A stretch of 64,000 nucleotides of DNA from NCBI RefSeq assembly GCF_902686445.1, contig NC_062225.1, forward strand, positions 91,438,581 to 91,502,580. The letters run 5' to 3'. Under the pieces are notes generated by a model. The model searched no databases and was not told the DNA's origin. It was given only the letters and a program-made list of their open reading frames with translations. The stretch is from Sciurus carolinensis (Eukaryota > Chordata > Mammalia > Rodentia > Sciuridae). This document shows positions 31,830 to 44,049 of this stretch, one piece after another (position 1 is the first letter of the stretch; each line of letters opens with the position of its first letter). The position numbers and the translations under genes were made by a program.

Positions 31830-32124
31830 GAAAGTCACAAGGGTGTGCCCCTGGGGACTATATCTTGTTCCCGTCCCCACTTTCTTCTCTCTCTCTCTCT
31901 CTCTTCTCCCCCTACCTCTCTCCTTCTTGACTGCCAGGAAGCTGAGCAGCTTTCCTTCCCAAGGTACTTATTCCTGAAGTCCTGCTTCCCCTCAGGCCCA
32001 GGGCAAGGGATCTGGTTGACCAAGGATGGAAACATCTGAAGATGTGAACCAAGCTGAATCTTTCCTTCTTTAAGTTGTTAATGCTTGGTGTTTTGGTCAC
32101 AGTGACAAAAAACTGACCAAAGCA
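31830..32124 (+). mobile_element. MaLR-type LTR, 5'-truncated, plus strand
   Basis: GTCACAAGGGTGTGCCCCTG, a GGGGACTATATCTTG stretch, then CAGGAAGCTGAGCAGCTTTC and the 3' end TTTTGGTCACAGTGACAAAA with AACTGACCAAAGCA. It starts almost exactly where the minus-strand LTR ends, in head-to-head arrangement. Confidence 0.7.
31884..31908. repeat. (CT)n microsatellite
   Basis: A run of about ten CT units inside the LTR, at a place where rodent MaLR LTRs often have CT-rich sequence. Confidence 0.95.
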
Positions 32125-32610
32125 GTGACTGAGGTTATTTTTGCTTCCCTTTGACCCCACCGTTATTTTGGAGCCCTTGGAAGATAAAGACTGCTGTAGG
32201 TTCAAGGCTGTTTGTTGAGTGGGGACCTCTGCAAGAAAGCACCACAGGATTTCTTTAAGGAAGGTCATTAAGCACGTTCTTTCATGACAGTAGGGTTCTA
32301 TTTTCAATGTCAGTGAAAGCAAATTAGATAACCAAAAGAGGAAGAAAAAACTCCTAAGTTAGCCTTGGCTACTAAGCAGGAAATATGTTATCAATGCTTC
32401 AGGAGTTTAGTTTTCTCACTGTAAATGGAAGATGTTGATTTAGTGAGCTCTAGGGTCCATTTTGCTTCAAAATTCTCCTTCATAGGAGGTGGAAATTTAG
32501 TTGGGAATATAGATTATAACAAAGCAATATTCTTGTTAGAACACTGGATGAAGATATGGTCAGAACAGAGTGGAGGACATAATTTATTGACTAAATGTTA
32601 TCATGGTGCC
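32125..32610. other. Unassigned DNA between LTRs
   Basis: No gene or named repeat. There is no LTR-retrotransposon coding sequence between this copy and the next plus-strand LTR, so the two are not a proviral pair that I can support. Confidence 0.4.
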
Positions 32611-33008
32611 TGTTGTTGTTTGGATCTGAGGGGTCTTCCACAAGCTCCTGTTAATGCAGGAATGATTAGATTGTAATAACTTTAACATAACCAGTTCATC
32701 CTAGATAGAATGAACAGAGTGGGTGGTAACTCTAGGCAGGTGTGGCATGACTGGAGGAGGTGGGACGTGCCCTGGAAGGATTCATCTTTCCTGTGGCCCT
32801 TTCCCCATCCTCTCTCTGTTTCCTGGACCCAGGCATGAGTTGAGCAGCTTTCCTCTCCTGGGCCCTTCCGCCATGATGGTCTTCCTCACCTTGGGCCTAG
32901 AGCAATGGAGACTGAGACCTTTGAAACTATGAACCTCAAATAAACCTTTTCTCCTCCAAGTTGTTCTTGCCAGATGTTTGTCACAGCAATGAAAAGCTGA
33001 CTAACACA
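32611..33008 (+). mobile_element. MaLR-type LTR, full length, solo
   Basis: It begins TGTTGTTGTTTGGATCTGAG and ends AAAAGCTGACTAACACA, so it has TG...CA ends and a length of 398 bp. Internal words CTCAAATAAACCTTTTCTCC (polyadenylation signal region) and TTGTTCTTGCCAGATGTTTG are typical. No clear 5-bp duplication flanks it (GTGCC left, GAGAC right). Confidence 0.85.
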
Positions 33009-33069
33009 GAGACACCTCCAGGTCACATGCACACTTGGTGGGAGATCTCTTTACAGTAATTACAAGCTA

Positions 33070-33290
33070 GCACAGGATTCAGCAAGCTTTTTTTAAGGGT
33101 CAGATGGTAAACATTTAGTAAATATTTCAGAATTCGCAGTGTATACAATCTGTTACAATGTTTTATTTCTATGGCATCTGAGAAAAAGCATCCATCCACA
33201 AAATGTAAAAATTCATGATCGTCTTCCAATAATACTTTATTTATAAAAACAGTATGCAAACTAAATTTGGTCCAAAGGACATCATTATAG
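33070..33290 (+). mobile_element. MER5-type (hAT-Charlie) non-autonomous DNA transposon
   Basis: AAGGGTCAGATGGTAAACAT, AAATATTTCAGAATTCGCAG, CTTCCAATAATACTTTATTT, ATAAAAACAGTATGC and TTTGGTCCAAAGGACAT follow MER5A word for word in order. No clear 8-bp target duplication is visible. Confidence 0.72.
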
Positions 33291-33439
33291 ACTTTTAATT
33301 TAGGTCTTGGGTTCTACAGCAAACTCTTCAATTTACTTAATTTTTTTTTAGCATGCCCATCTTATTGAATACTTGAGTCTTCTAATCTTGTCTTATGGGT
33401 ATTTTAATTATCCATTTTAAGTGATAAAAACTTTTATAT

Positions 33440-33740
33440 ACTTATTGTGTGGAACATGATAATTTAAAATATGTATATTGTGCAATGGCTAAATTGAGCT
33501 AAATGTCAAATAGATAATCCCACACGGTTTTTGAGTGAGAACACTGCAGTTTTCAAGAACACTGTACAGTGTTCTTTAGCATGGTCACCACTGAGTTCAG
33601 ATGTCTTGAAGTTGCTCCTCCCATGCAGCTGAAATCCTGACCTAGCCACCCCAGGTGCTGGCAACCACCATTCTTCTCTCTGCTTCGAAGGATTCAATGC
33701 TCCGACTTTCATCTGTCTAGCTCTCAGTGAGCTCCTTCTA
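33440..33740 (-). mobile_element. L1 3' UTR fragment (L1MA-like)
   Basis: GGAACATGATAATTTAAAAT, TTGTGCAATGGCTAAATTG, then GGTCACCACTGAGTTCAG and CTGGCAACCACCATTCTTCTCTC match the reverse complement of an old L1 3' UTR in order. Confidence 0.65.
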
Positions 33741-33834
33741 CCTTAGTCCTGTGGATTACTAGTGAAATGCATTTTCCAGGATGCCTGTCCATGTGCCTGG
33801 AATTCCTTAGAGAGATTCTTAGTGCTTAAATCAT

Positions 33835-34140
33835 CTATTTCTACATAACAAATCAGTGGCTTACAACAACACGCATTTCCATTCTCCTGGTTTGGGGTCA
33901 GGGAACGTGGAGCCCTAGGCTGGGCCTCTTGCCAGCTGCAACTGGAGCCATGTTGTCCTCAGTTCTCTCAGGTTCACCTGGAACGGCATCTGCTTCTGAG
34001 CTCCCTCAGGAGTTGTTGGAGGGATCCTGTTCAGGTGCTCTGAGATCTGATGCACCAAGGCCTCAGCGTCTTGCCACATGGACTGTCCCATAATGGCAGC
34101 TCCCCCAGTGATAACTGGCGAGCAAGTTATCCAAAAAGCC
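33835..34140 (+). mobile_element. Old interspersed repeat, family not named
   Basis: TTCTACATAACAAATCAGTG with GGCTTACAACAACACGC, then GCCTCAGCGTCTTGCCACATG and ATAATGGCAGCTCCCCCAG, resemble a common ancient mammalian repeat. I recall the consensus words (TAACAAAT ... AGTGGCTTAAAACAAC ... CCACGTGGGCC) but not the family label with certainty. Confidence 0.45.
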
Positions 34141-34191
34141 AACACTGGAAGTCTCTGTAACCTTGTCTCAAAGCGGGGTGTGGAAAGTGAG

Positions 34192-34400
34192 AGAATGGAG
34201 GAACTTTATGTAGAAGGAAATGGAGGGGAGTATGAAAAATGGTGGAATGAGACAGACATCATGACCCTATGCACATGTATGATTACACGAATGGTATGAA
34301 TCTATATCAGGTACTACCATGGAAATGAAAAGATGCACTCCATTTGTTTACAATGAATCAAACTGCAGTCTGTAAAAATAAAAAATAAATAATTAAAAAA
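34192..34400 (+). mobile_element. L1 3'-end fragment, squirrel type, with A-rich tail
   Basis: GGTGGAATGAGACAGACATC, CTATGCACATGTATGATTAC, ACCATGGAAATGAAAAGATG, TTTACAATGAATCAAACTG and CAGTCTGTAAAAATAAAAAA. This 3' end is frequent in squirrel genomes as I recall it. It looks younger than the other L1 pieces in the window. Confidence 0.65.
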
Positions 34401-34708
34401 TCAGTTTGTCCTAGGACCTCTGGCATACCTGGCCCTGAGGAGGAAGCCCCAGGCCCCACCCACCCTCCAGACCAGAGGGAGCACAGCATAAGTGAGAATT
34501 GCTGGAGTATTTTCAGGAGGTGCCCACACAAGGACAGAGCTCTGCTTGAGGCAGTTAAGGGGAGTGCCTGTCCTGTGGCTAGAGGGATCTACTTAGAGGT
34601 ATGGATAACTAAGCCCTAGGCCACTCCCCATCATTTGTATAATTGAATTTCTATCTGTCAAGAATTTTTAAATACTCAGATTCTTTTATTATATTGTATT
34701 GTATTATT
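34401..34708. other. Unassigned DNA
   Basis: Nothing recognised. Confidence 0.4.
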
Positions 34709-34910
34709 TCATTTTGGTACCAGAGTTGAATTCAGGAGACTTAACCACTGAGTTATATCTCCAGTTCTTTTTATTTTTTATTTTGAGACAGGATCTCACA
34801 AAGTTGCTTTAGGACCTTGCTAAAGTGCCGAGGCTGGTCTTGAATTTGCAATCCTCCTGCCTTAACCTCCCAAGTTGTTGGGATTACAGGCATGCACTAC
34901 CCCACCCAGC
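34709..34910 (-). mobile_element. Dimeric SINE (B1-like plus ID-like)
   Basis: Plus-strand words TTTGGTACCAGAGTTGAATTC, TTAACCACTGAGTTATATCTCC, GAGACAGGATCTCACAAAG, GAGGCTGGTCTTGAATTTGC and GGGATTACAGGCATGCACTACC are the reverse of the dimer. Diverged. Confidence 0.88.
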
Positions 34911-36289
34911 AGTCAAATGCTCAAATTAACAAGACTAAGTAGATATCTATAATAAAAATCAACTTATTTGAATGCTTCCCTGGAAAGGTGAAAGCAATCT
35001 TACTTTCTTAGAGTTGACTAGTCTCTAGGCATTTTTCTATGATCAGTTATCAGGAAGACAACTAGCTACCTTCCTGAACACAGGGCAGTTGTCCACTTCC
35101 TGAGTGGGCCAGTTTCTACAGCGTGATAGGTCAAGGAAAAGAAGAGATTCCAGCCTATCTTTTTATAATGAAAAGGATACACTGTTCTTATAAGATTAAA
35201 TACAAGAACATTTCATAACGTAAAACCAAGGAGGGGAAAAGCTAGCTACAGGAATCTTGCTGCTGGATTGTGAGATAAAGCTAAGCTTATGCAGTTATCA
35301 AAACCCTGGCATTTCACATTTTGTCATCTTTTATTTATGGAATTCATTAAAATGGGATGCTAATATACCATGCAACCAAAAGAAACCCTGTAAAGGGTCC
35401 TCCTCAGGAACATCTGGGGCACGAACCACACAGAGGAGGTGAATTTGCTGCCTAAGCACAGAGTTAACCCTTCGGGTGCTGACTGGTGCTGTGTGTGTGT
35501 GTATGTGAGGGGCTCATCCTCATCTTGCTTGGTTGTCTTTGGGGTAAATCTCTGCTTTTTCATATTTTTGAAGGACATATTTCTGATGCACACAACATTA
35601 ACCCAGCATGAATGAAAGTCCTTGTTTCTGCCAGTGTTACCTACAAACATGGAAACAGTGCTTATGTTTTATTAGACCCTGAAGGAACACATTCCTCAGA
35701 CACTGCGAAGCACCTGCTAAATCATTCAGCATCAGGACTGCTCAGTATTCACGTCCGCCTGAGCTGTAATAGTGTGCCTTCCAGCCTCCGCTACTCCAGA
35801 CAGACGGACTCCCACGCACTGACTGGCGGAGCTTTGGAGGTCTGAACGTCGCCCCCACAACAGCTCCACGTGCTTGGCCAAAGATCTTCAGACTGGACAA
35901 AAGGCTCTTCACTGATGGGGCGTCAACCAAGCACGGAGCGCTCTTGTGTCAGCTGAGGGGTGCCACTCCGTCAGGTCTGCTGTCATGAAGAGCTTTCCGT
36001 GTTCAGTGACGGGCCTCGGCTTCAGGAGCACCATCAAGGAGGTCTGCAACAACACCGCAAAACCCCAGGCCCTCCACGCAATCCTCGCTAAGTGATTTGG
36101 TCCAAGGAAGCAGGGATGCCAAACTCTCCATCATCTGCCACTCCTGTTCCCCGTGGTGACAGTGGGTACGCCCTGCTGGTCATTCATGAACCCCACTCAG
36201 TGAGATTGACTTCTCCACATTCTGCTACTCCTTGGCCCTCACTTTCTGCCTCCTGAGTGTATTTCCCTTTGTTTCTTCAAAACAACCAA
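34911..36289. other. Unassigned DNA
   Basis: AT-rich to about 35400, then mixed. No gene or named repeat. Frames up to 96 codons have no family match. Confidence 0.4.
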
Positions 36290-36540
36290 CATCTGGTCAG
36301 CATTTAAAACTAGAGTCAAGTCCCGCTTCTTCTAGGGAGGTTTGGCCTACACTTCTCCTCCCCGGTGCCGTGGAGTGTCTGATGGTCCACGCTGCGCAGT
36401 GAGTGTCCGGGTGCATGTGCTGCTCATCCGGCAGACTCCGGAGGGAGGCAGGTGTTCCAGCAACGTCTACGCACACCAAGCCTGGCCCATTGTAGAAGCG
36501 AGGTAAGTACCTACTGGATGGATTCATTGATACCGTCAAT
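36290..36540 (+). mobile_element. Probable L2 LINE 3' end
   Basis: TCAAGTCCCGCTTCTTCTAG, GGAGGTTTGGCCTACACTTC, then GGTAAGTACCTACTGGATGG and ATTCATTGATA suggest the L2 3' end. The middle is GC-drifted, so the call is moderate. Confidence 0.45.
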
Positions 36541-36828
36541 GAAACGCCGCAGAAGATTTACATGCAGCAATACTGATACTAATAACTAGTGCACTGTGAC
36601 AGTGATGTTGAATAAGTGTGGCAAAAGGAAAGACTGAACGTCTCTATGAAGAGGAGAGGCTGACAGGTCTCCACGGCAGCTAATGAAGTTGTTCCCTAAG
36701 GATCAGTGGAATTCGCTCCTACATATCGACTTTTAGGAAACGGAATCACATTCACAGATTCACATCCCGGGGCAGAGCTGGGTTCTCCCCTCCCATCTCA
36801 CGCCTGTGCCCTCACTTGCTCTTAGCCT
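36541..36828. other. Unassigned DNA
   Basis: Nothing recognised. Confidence 0.4.
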
Positions 36829-37034
36829 TTGCTTTTCTTTCTTTTTTACCAGGGATTGAACCCAGGGACACGTAACCTCTGAGTCACATCCCCAGCCCTT
36901 TCTTTATATTTTATTTAGAGAGAGGGTCTCACTAAGTTGTTGAGGGCCTCACTAATTTGCTGAGGCTGGCTGTGAACTCGTGACTCTCCCCCCTCAGCCT
37001 CCCGAGTCACTGGTATGACAGGCGTGTGCCACGG
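36829..37034 (-). mobile_element. Dimeric SINE (B1-like plus ID-like)
   Basis: Plus-strand words ACCAGGGATTGAACCCAGGG, CCTCTGAGTCACATCCCCAG, GGGTCTCACTAAGTTGTTG, GAGGCTGGCTGTGAACTCG and TATGACAGGCGTGTGCC. The T-rich tail lies at the left end. Confidence 0.9.
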
Positions 37035-40000
37035 GTTGGTTGCTTTTTCTCTTTCTGTTCCTGTGACGCTCACACCTTACTGTATGTCGTCACGTTGCAC
37101 CGTCAGATGTGAATCCATTGGTGAGCCCCAACCGGCGCTTGCTGGCAGGAGGCCCAGGTGCCACAGGCTGTGTGCGCCAAGCCCCGCGGAGGAGGCCAGG
37201 CGGGGCCGACTCACCTTCTCAGATGTCATTCACGCTCAGTTCTCCCCGAGGGCGTGACGCTGGTCTACAAGGCCAAGTCCTGGTCATGGGTGGGGAGGTT
37301 CACAAACAGTCAATAAAACCCTGCTCTCGGCAACACTCCGAGTCACCTGGCCACACTCCACGGTGCTCCACTGCTGCTGTCCGTGCAGGAGGCACCGAGA
37401 AGGGTCGCCGTGGCAGTGAGGGCAGCAGGCTTGAGGATGGCGGTTCTGCCAGTCGCTTTCCCTCCCTGAGCCCGAGTGCTTGGCAGTTCACACAGCCCCA
37501 GCCTAGGAGTCCGCTGCTCTGCTCTGGGGTGCGAGGGTCAGGAGCCCGGGTTGGTTCCTGCGCTGATGCGTCACGGGCAAGGGCAGGAGAATGGCAGGTC
37601 ACATTCAGAGCCTCATGGAATGCCTCCTTGGTCAGGGACCCGGGACTTCTCAGGTGATAAGATGCAGCCTTGTCCAAGTGAAGACTGAGGCTGGCCCCAT
37701 CCGCGTCGGCGGGGTGTGCATCCATGGGGACTGAGTTGTGGTCAGGGTCCCGCCAGGGTCGTCCACGTCCATGGGTGCAAGGTCCCCCCGAGTTTGCCTT
37801 AGGGATTGACTCCTTGCCTGTCCTCCTGCAGCAGAGACCTTGCTGCGTCCTGTCTAGAAGGAAGGCAGAGTCTCTCATCTGGGCGTCTACAAGTGAGCCC
37901 AGGCGCTGGGACACAGAATCGATGATTAGGAGGCAGCTGTTTGGGTTAGAAGGGGTCACCTCACTCAGCAGGGCTCAGGACCCTCCTGGCTGCTGTCACT
38001 CCACTGAGCACTTAAAAAAAAGATTGCTTCACTGGGAGCATTATTTTGAAAAATTGCCTTATCCTTGGTAATCCATTTGCATAGAAATGCTTTATGTTAA
38101 GAAATTGATTTATCTTATAAGGGTTTTGTTTTGCTTTTATTTTGTGTGAGACATACATTCTTTGTCTTTGAAAACATTTCAACTGTAAAGAATGTACTTA
38201 AATATACCATTATTTGAGGGATGAATGTCACAACTATCAAATCTGACATAAAGATAATAAAAAGGTATTTCTGGCATGTCATAAAAACCCAATTCACCCT
38301 GAGATCTACACCTAGTGGTATGTCACATCATTGAGTCTAATAGCTTGATAGACAATATCACTCAAAATAGAAGGGAGTAGAGATCACATATTGAACACTG
38401 CAAGGAAGAATCCTGCTGAACGATAGGAACTTTCCCCCACCTCTTTTTAATTGTCAGCTTATCAAAGTACAACTACTATTGCATGCGTGCACACACACAG
38501 GGCTCACATCAGAACCAACCCAAGGAGGTGGGCAGTTTCCCGAAGCAGCCACGTTTGAGTGAGGACACCGTGGCTTCCGAAGGAAGATTGTCTCCAGCGG
38601 GGGATTGTCTCCAGCCCACTGGCGACTAGCCATTCGTTCTTTGTTGCCAGCTCCATTCCTCTTCCTGACTGGGATCAATGGCCTGTGACAAAAATTAAGT
38701 GCTGTCTTCGGCTGCAGATTGAGTGTTTCAGGTCTTTCCCTCTGGAGACACCTACCGACAGCACAGCCTCTTGACCCTGACCTGGGTTCAGTCTCTGCTC
38801 AACACTGGAGCAACTAAGGGAAGATGCAGCAGTGTCTCAGGGTCTTTGAGTCCCTGACCCTGTCCCCGCTGCCCCCCCCCCAGTTCAGGGGTGCTGCAGA
38901 AGGGACAGGAACTACCCTCTCCTAGAACCGCCCTGCTGAACTTACCCCGTGAGATCTGCTCAGCCTGTGCTCCGCGGCTCTGCTCCCGGCTCTACCCTGT
39001 GCTAGTGGGTTCCACACAATGACTTCAAGCTGTGGGACACAACTTGATTAAGTTATTTAGGTTTTAGTAGCATTTTGGTCAATTCTGAGCTGGAAACATT
39101 TCTCATTAAGTTTAAAAAAACCCTCCACTGTATTCTGTAATGAAGATACTCCAAAACAGTTAGCATTTCTCAGGCTAGGCAAGTGAACAAGGCTTCCATG
39201 CGTTCAAAATTTGTTAAATAATTCATGTTCTTAGGTTAAAGAAATCCCGAGACATAGAAAAGCACTTTCTCTTACTTGCTTCTTTTATCCCAATATAAAA
39301 ACAGAAGATCCTCAGCTCTCCATGAGAAGAGATGTCAGAAAATGCCTGGAATGTGAGTTTATTTCAATTTCCATCATTTGACATCAGATAAGCCAACCAA
39401 ATTACATGATGGCTACATACTTTTTGGTATCAGTTTTAACTGTGAGGATATTTCTTCTGTGGTATTGATCTTAGCAACCATCTATAGTTAGTTTTAATAA
39501 TACACAGCTTGAAATTATATGTACGTATTTAAATGTGGTTTTTGACCAACTTTGCTTAGATATACACATCAATATCTGTACTATTCTTGCATAAGCTCTG
39601 AGAAATCACCTCCAGTTCTACTCTAGGAAAAGAGTAAATTAATGTATGTTCTCACATAAACCTGGGCTGATATGCACAGGAATATCTCTTTGCCTGCTGA
39701 AACCTTAGGAGAAATGTCAGTGCTCACAGAGGTAAGGTCAGAAGTTAGTGGACCAAGCGAGGCCTTGAGTTTATTTCTGATGAGCTCATAAATCGATGGC
39801 CTGGGTTCAGTTTTCAAGCTCCATACTCAACGACCTGTTTTTATATATAAGGGTTGGATTCAAATGCTTGTCAGTTGTTATTTAAATTTGCAGCTTAATC
39901 TCCACAAGACAGGGATTTAGTTTTTAAGTGAGTATTTGACTACTAGGAACAATTGGTAGTTAAAATTAGTTTACAATTTTGAAAATTAATCTTTAGTGAA

Positions 40001-41694
40001 CCCTTTTTTATGTTGAGAATTGTTTTTCTTTCAGCAGGAGTGAGGGGCTTCATAGAAATTTCTGCCACCCTGGATATTCATCATAGAGACAAATTACCGC
40101 TTTCCACGAACAGGACTTCCGGAATCACAGCCCTGGCCGTCACAACCTCAGGACCACATTTTCCCGAGGCCCCTCTGCTGTGGAGCCATGCGCTGACTCA
40201 CAGGTAGTCTGCACACAGGTCAAGTACTCAAGTGACACTGCGGCTCTGCGTGGGAAGGCGAGCAGACCCAGAGCACCCACACCTCCCAGTGCTGACCCTG
40301 CTATCTAACAAGCGGGCACACCATCCCGCCTGAGTTCTCCAAGGCACCTGCTGAAAACCCACGTCTGTGAGCATCAGAGGCGGCACCTGATGCTTGGGGG
40401 GCTTGAGTACTCACTGGAGGGGCAGCTGGCAGGGAGCGCACACCTGTACCGCCTAAAGTCCGGAGGCCCGAGTTCCAGATCCAGATTGCCTGGCTGAGCG
40501 CTGGCTCGGGGGTGCCTGGCCAGCACAGGGGCCCACAGCGCAGCCTCTCCTGTGCAGCTGTCGCAGGTCAGGAACGGCGTCTGGGGCAGAGAGGGTCTTC
40601 CCTGAAGATATGAACGAATGCTCACAGCTAACCGGTCGACCTCGCAGAGCCTGGGCGTCCTTATCCCCAGAAATGCAACTCCAGGAGAGCCACAGAGAGA
40701 CGTCTCTGCAGCGCTCAGAGGCACACCTCTGTAGGAAGCAGCAGCGCTGACACCACCCGAGGGGCAGGGCCACGGGAGTCCCAGGAAAGGATGCGTGTGG
40801 AGGACAAGCGGGGGCCACCTTCGTGCAGGTTTCACAGTGACTTCTGTCCCCTTTAGGGGTTCTGGGCTTCGGCCTGAGTGACTGTTCCTCCTTGACCTTC
40901 GGCTCTGCTTCTGTGGGTGTTGGCCGTCTTTGATTCCTTGCCCTTTTGACAAATGACTTCCTCAGTCTTTCAGTCCTTCTCCGCTGTTTGACAGATCAGT
41001 CCTTGCCTGGAAATCCCCTGTCTTTTTTGAAGGTTTCATTCTGATCCACTCTCACCAAAGACCAGTTTACCACTGTAGTTACTACAAAAAGTCCTATTTG
41101 TGATTTGCGCTGCTTCTGTAGGTAACTTGGGTCTCTATATGTGGTTCCCCATGAGTTGGAAGGGTTTGACTTCATTGCTTCTCTTTTTCTCTTTCATCCT
41201 TTTAACACTGGATTTCTAGATTATTCTGGGGCCTGGCCACTGGGTAGAAGGCATTTCGGGGAGGGGGTTGAGATATCTTTCCTTGAGTCGGGAAGGAAGG
41301 ACATTACAGAAGGCTGTCATGGAATCCTGGATTTACACAGTGTCCTCATTTGGCCCGTTGTCTGGGGTTCTGTCTACCATGCACTGTGCCAGTCAGTGGG
41401 CAGATGAGATTTAGAGTTGGAATTTGCAGCCCAGTGGATGAAATGACAAAGGACAACTGTGAAGAAGTCTTTGAGAAGTGCTCAGAGAATAATGGAGAGG
41501 CAGACACCATGAGGAAGGCCAGAGAAGGCCTCTTAGTAGCTGGAGAGCAGGCTGGATCTAAGGACACGCAGGAAGTGGTTAGGTGAAGATGTCATGGGAC
41601 AAGGGACAGGTCCTGGCAGGGGACTGAACCCCGCAGGAAGGGAAGCCACCCTAAAGCCAGTCAAGGTGTGGGATGTGGAGGAATAATGGAATGG
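37035..41694. other. Unassigned DNA: GC-rich block then AT-rich block
   Basis: 37100-38000 is GC-rich. It contains the longest minus-strand frame in the window (37300-37959, 219 codons) and an overlapping plus frame of 182 codons. Neither matches a family I know. 38010-40020 is AT-rich with no named repeat. A run of ten C lies at 38872-38881. 40022-40210 has an exon-like segment with a pyrimidine tract and CAG before it and GT after it (see findings). 40380-40960 is GC-rich again. Confidence 0.35.
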
Positions 41695-41855
41695 GTACCT
41701 CTCATTTAATCCCGAACAACTCTTAGGTAGTTTCTGTGCCAATTTTAAAGACTGTGAAGTTGGACTTAGGGAGCTTGAAATGATTGTTCAGTGTCGCCTG
41801 GCTGCTGGAAGGAAGCCAGGGTCACGTAGCTCCAGTGGACTCTAACCTGCAGTGC
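41695..41855 (+). mobile_element. MIR SINE
   Basis: CTCATTTAATCCCGAACAAC, CTTAGGTAGTTTCTGTGCC, AATTTTAAAGACTGTGAAG and CAGGGTCACGTAGCTCCAG follow the MIR word order from the middle to the 3' side. Weak similarity to the reverse of L2 lies just upstream (41500-41620). Confidence 0.65.
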
Positions 41856-44049
41856 TGAGCCTTACACATCAGGAAGGACGGGGTGTGGGCCTGGCCGAAA
41901 CAGCCGTAGCTCACGTAGAGCTCTGGGTGGAAGCTTGCCTAGGAGAGAACGTTGAGGAAGGAGGAAGAAGAGAGGTGTGGAATGGTCCAGGAGACTCAGG
42001 AGGCCCGTGTAAATCCTGGCCTAGGTGCTCCTTCACAGGGAGGAGGGAGCGGGATGTCCAGGGGAACCTGGAAGTGATAGCCACACAGGTGTGGCTAAGC
42101 TGGACTCCTCTGCCATTTCTTTTTATGTATTAGAAATTCAGGGGATGGGAAATGCTTTGCCACCCCTCAGCAGGAAAATCTAGATGCTTCAGGAATGAAG
42201 GTTACAATCATTTTCAGATCTGTTTTTTCTGGATCCTTTTGATCCACATCCACCATTGTTTTTTCATCAATGATTCAATTGGTCCAGCAGGTCCGTGGCC
42301 ACTCTCAGTTCTGCCTGCTGGACTGGCCTTGGCAAGGAGCTCACACGCTATGCTCTTGATTTCACGTGGTGTTTCTCTAAATGTTCGTAGAAAGCGGTTT
42401 GGATTGGGCTTCTGCATAAGCACCTTCGATGTGTGTCTGCCCCTGCTACTGCCCTCTGAAGACCTAGGTGGGCAGTCATTTCTCATCAGCAAAGACAGGG
42501 CATAGTGAGCCTGGCACATTTTAATTTAAACACGTCTCCACAGTTTTCCCGTAACGTAGACATCACCCTTCAGATATGACCAACAAGATATCGCCATAAG
42601 AAAAAGCAACCAGAACACAGATCCAGTGCCCACACTGTCGTCAGGTTCCAAGAAAAGGCGGAATTGGGATGGCATTTGCCACAACCGGTGAGCAGAACCC
42701 TGTCCTTGGTGGGCCGTGCTCATGTTTCCTGCCAAGGCTGCATCTCGTAAAGGTCAAGTACCCCTTGAGGGAGGCTTCCAAACATAACCCAGCTCCTGCC
42801 TGTGGTGTGGGACTGGTGTGCGGTGCTCTCAGTGGCCACTAATGACCAGAGTGTGGCGTGCTGCTGCCAGAAGTGGGCACTGCCGCTCCCTGTCATGAGC
42901 CGTTCCCTCCTGACACGTCACTGGAAATTTCTCTGAGATGAGCTGGGACGCAGTGACGGAGACGATGCTGAGGAGGCACCCGGTGTGATCCAAGTGGAGC
43001 AGAGAGCCGAGAGGTCCTGCTCACCTATTCTCGTTTTCCAGGCTCAAAGAGATGACGCACTTCCATGTTCAGGATGTTCAAACAGAGGAAAGGTAGGCGT
43101 AGGCAAGCATTTCCTGAAATATATTTCAAGAATCACTAGACCAGAAAGAAGCCCAGGTGTAAAAATCTTCCCCACTCATGAGAGTAAGCCACGTTCATTA
43201 CCTTCCTGTCCGAGATGAACAGCAACTTCAGCATGGAAAAGACGGCAGCTATCAGTACCAAGATTCCTGCTTTAATATCCTAACCAGCATCTCCCCAGTA
43301 AATGCTGATGACTAACAAATTCTGTGACCATGACCTTGCCATGTAACATATTCTAACAGTAATTTTTCCAGGTGAGAATCACGGGCCATTGTCTATACAC
43401 ACATATATTTTGCTGTAGAAGGTTGTGTGCTCTGCCCAGTGATGTCCACACAGGAAGGTGACATGGGAGAAGGCATAAGTTAGGACCTTTGGGGCAGACA
43501 TTCTCCTGCTTTTGATTGCCTCTGTCCCACGCAGATGGTCAGGTGAGACTCACATAACCTCTCTAAGAATAGATATGCAGACACCAATAGGTAATACACA
43601 AAGACAAAGGCAAGTAATGGCGTTGAAATACCAATGTCAAGATAGTAAAATAGATTGTGATATGTACATGTATGGACTTCTTCATTAATTTGTTAAATAA
43701 TCAACTATGAAATTTAGTGGTTTCTCTGATAACTGCCAGAATTTTGAAGCAGAAATAATATTTTAGATATTGCCAACAGCTGAATGTGGTTTGAAACTCT
43801 CTATTAATTGTATTCTGGACCAAGTCATGGGAGTTTTATGTCCTTTGTTGGTTACATTCACTGCTAAATGTCAGCTAGAGTCTGGTGAACACACACACAA
43901 AATATTTCTTGTCTATTCAAATTCATAGATTCTTTTTAAAATTTATCCCTGAACCTTTTCCAGTTAAAGCTCCTCATACTGAAGTGACAAGATAAGACAA
44001 ATGTTTGCCTGGGATTGAGAAACTGTTTCTGAGAGCTGAACAATAGGAG
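41856..44049. other. Unassigned DNA
   Basis: No gene or named repeat. 43300-44040 is AT-rich and leads into the L1 remnant. Confidence 0.4.

Noticed and set aside
32611..33008. LTR pair (31830-32124 and 32611-33008) as a provirus
   Set aside because: Only about 490 bp lies between them, with no gag/pol-like sequence. The copies differ and the first is truncated, so two solo LTRs are more likely.
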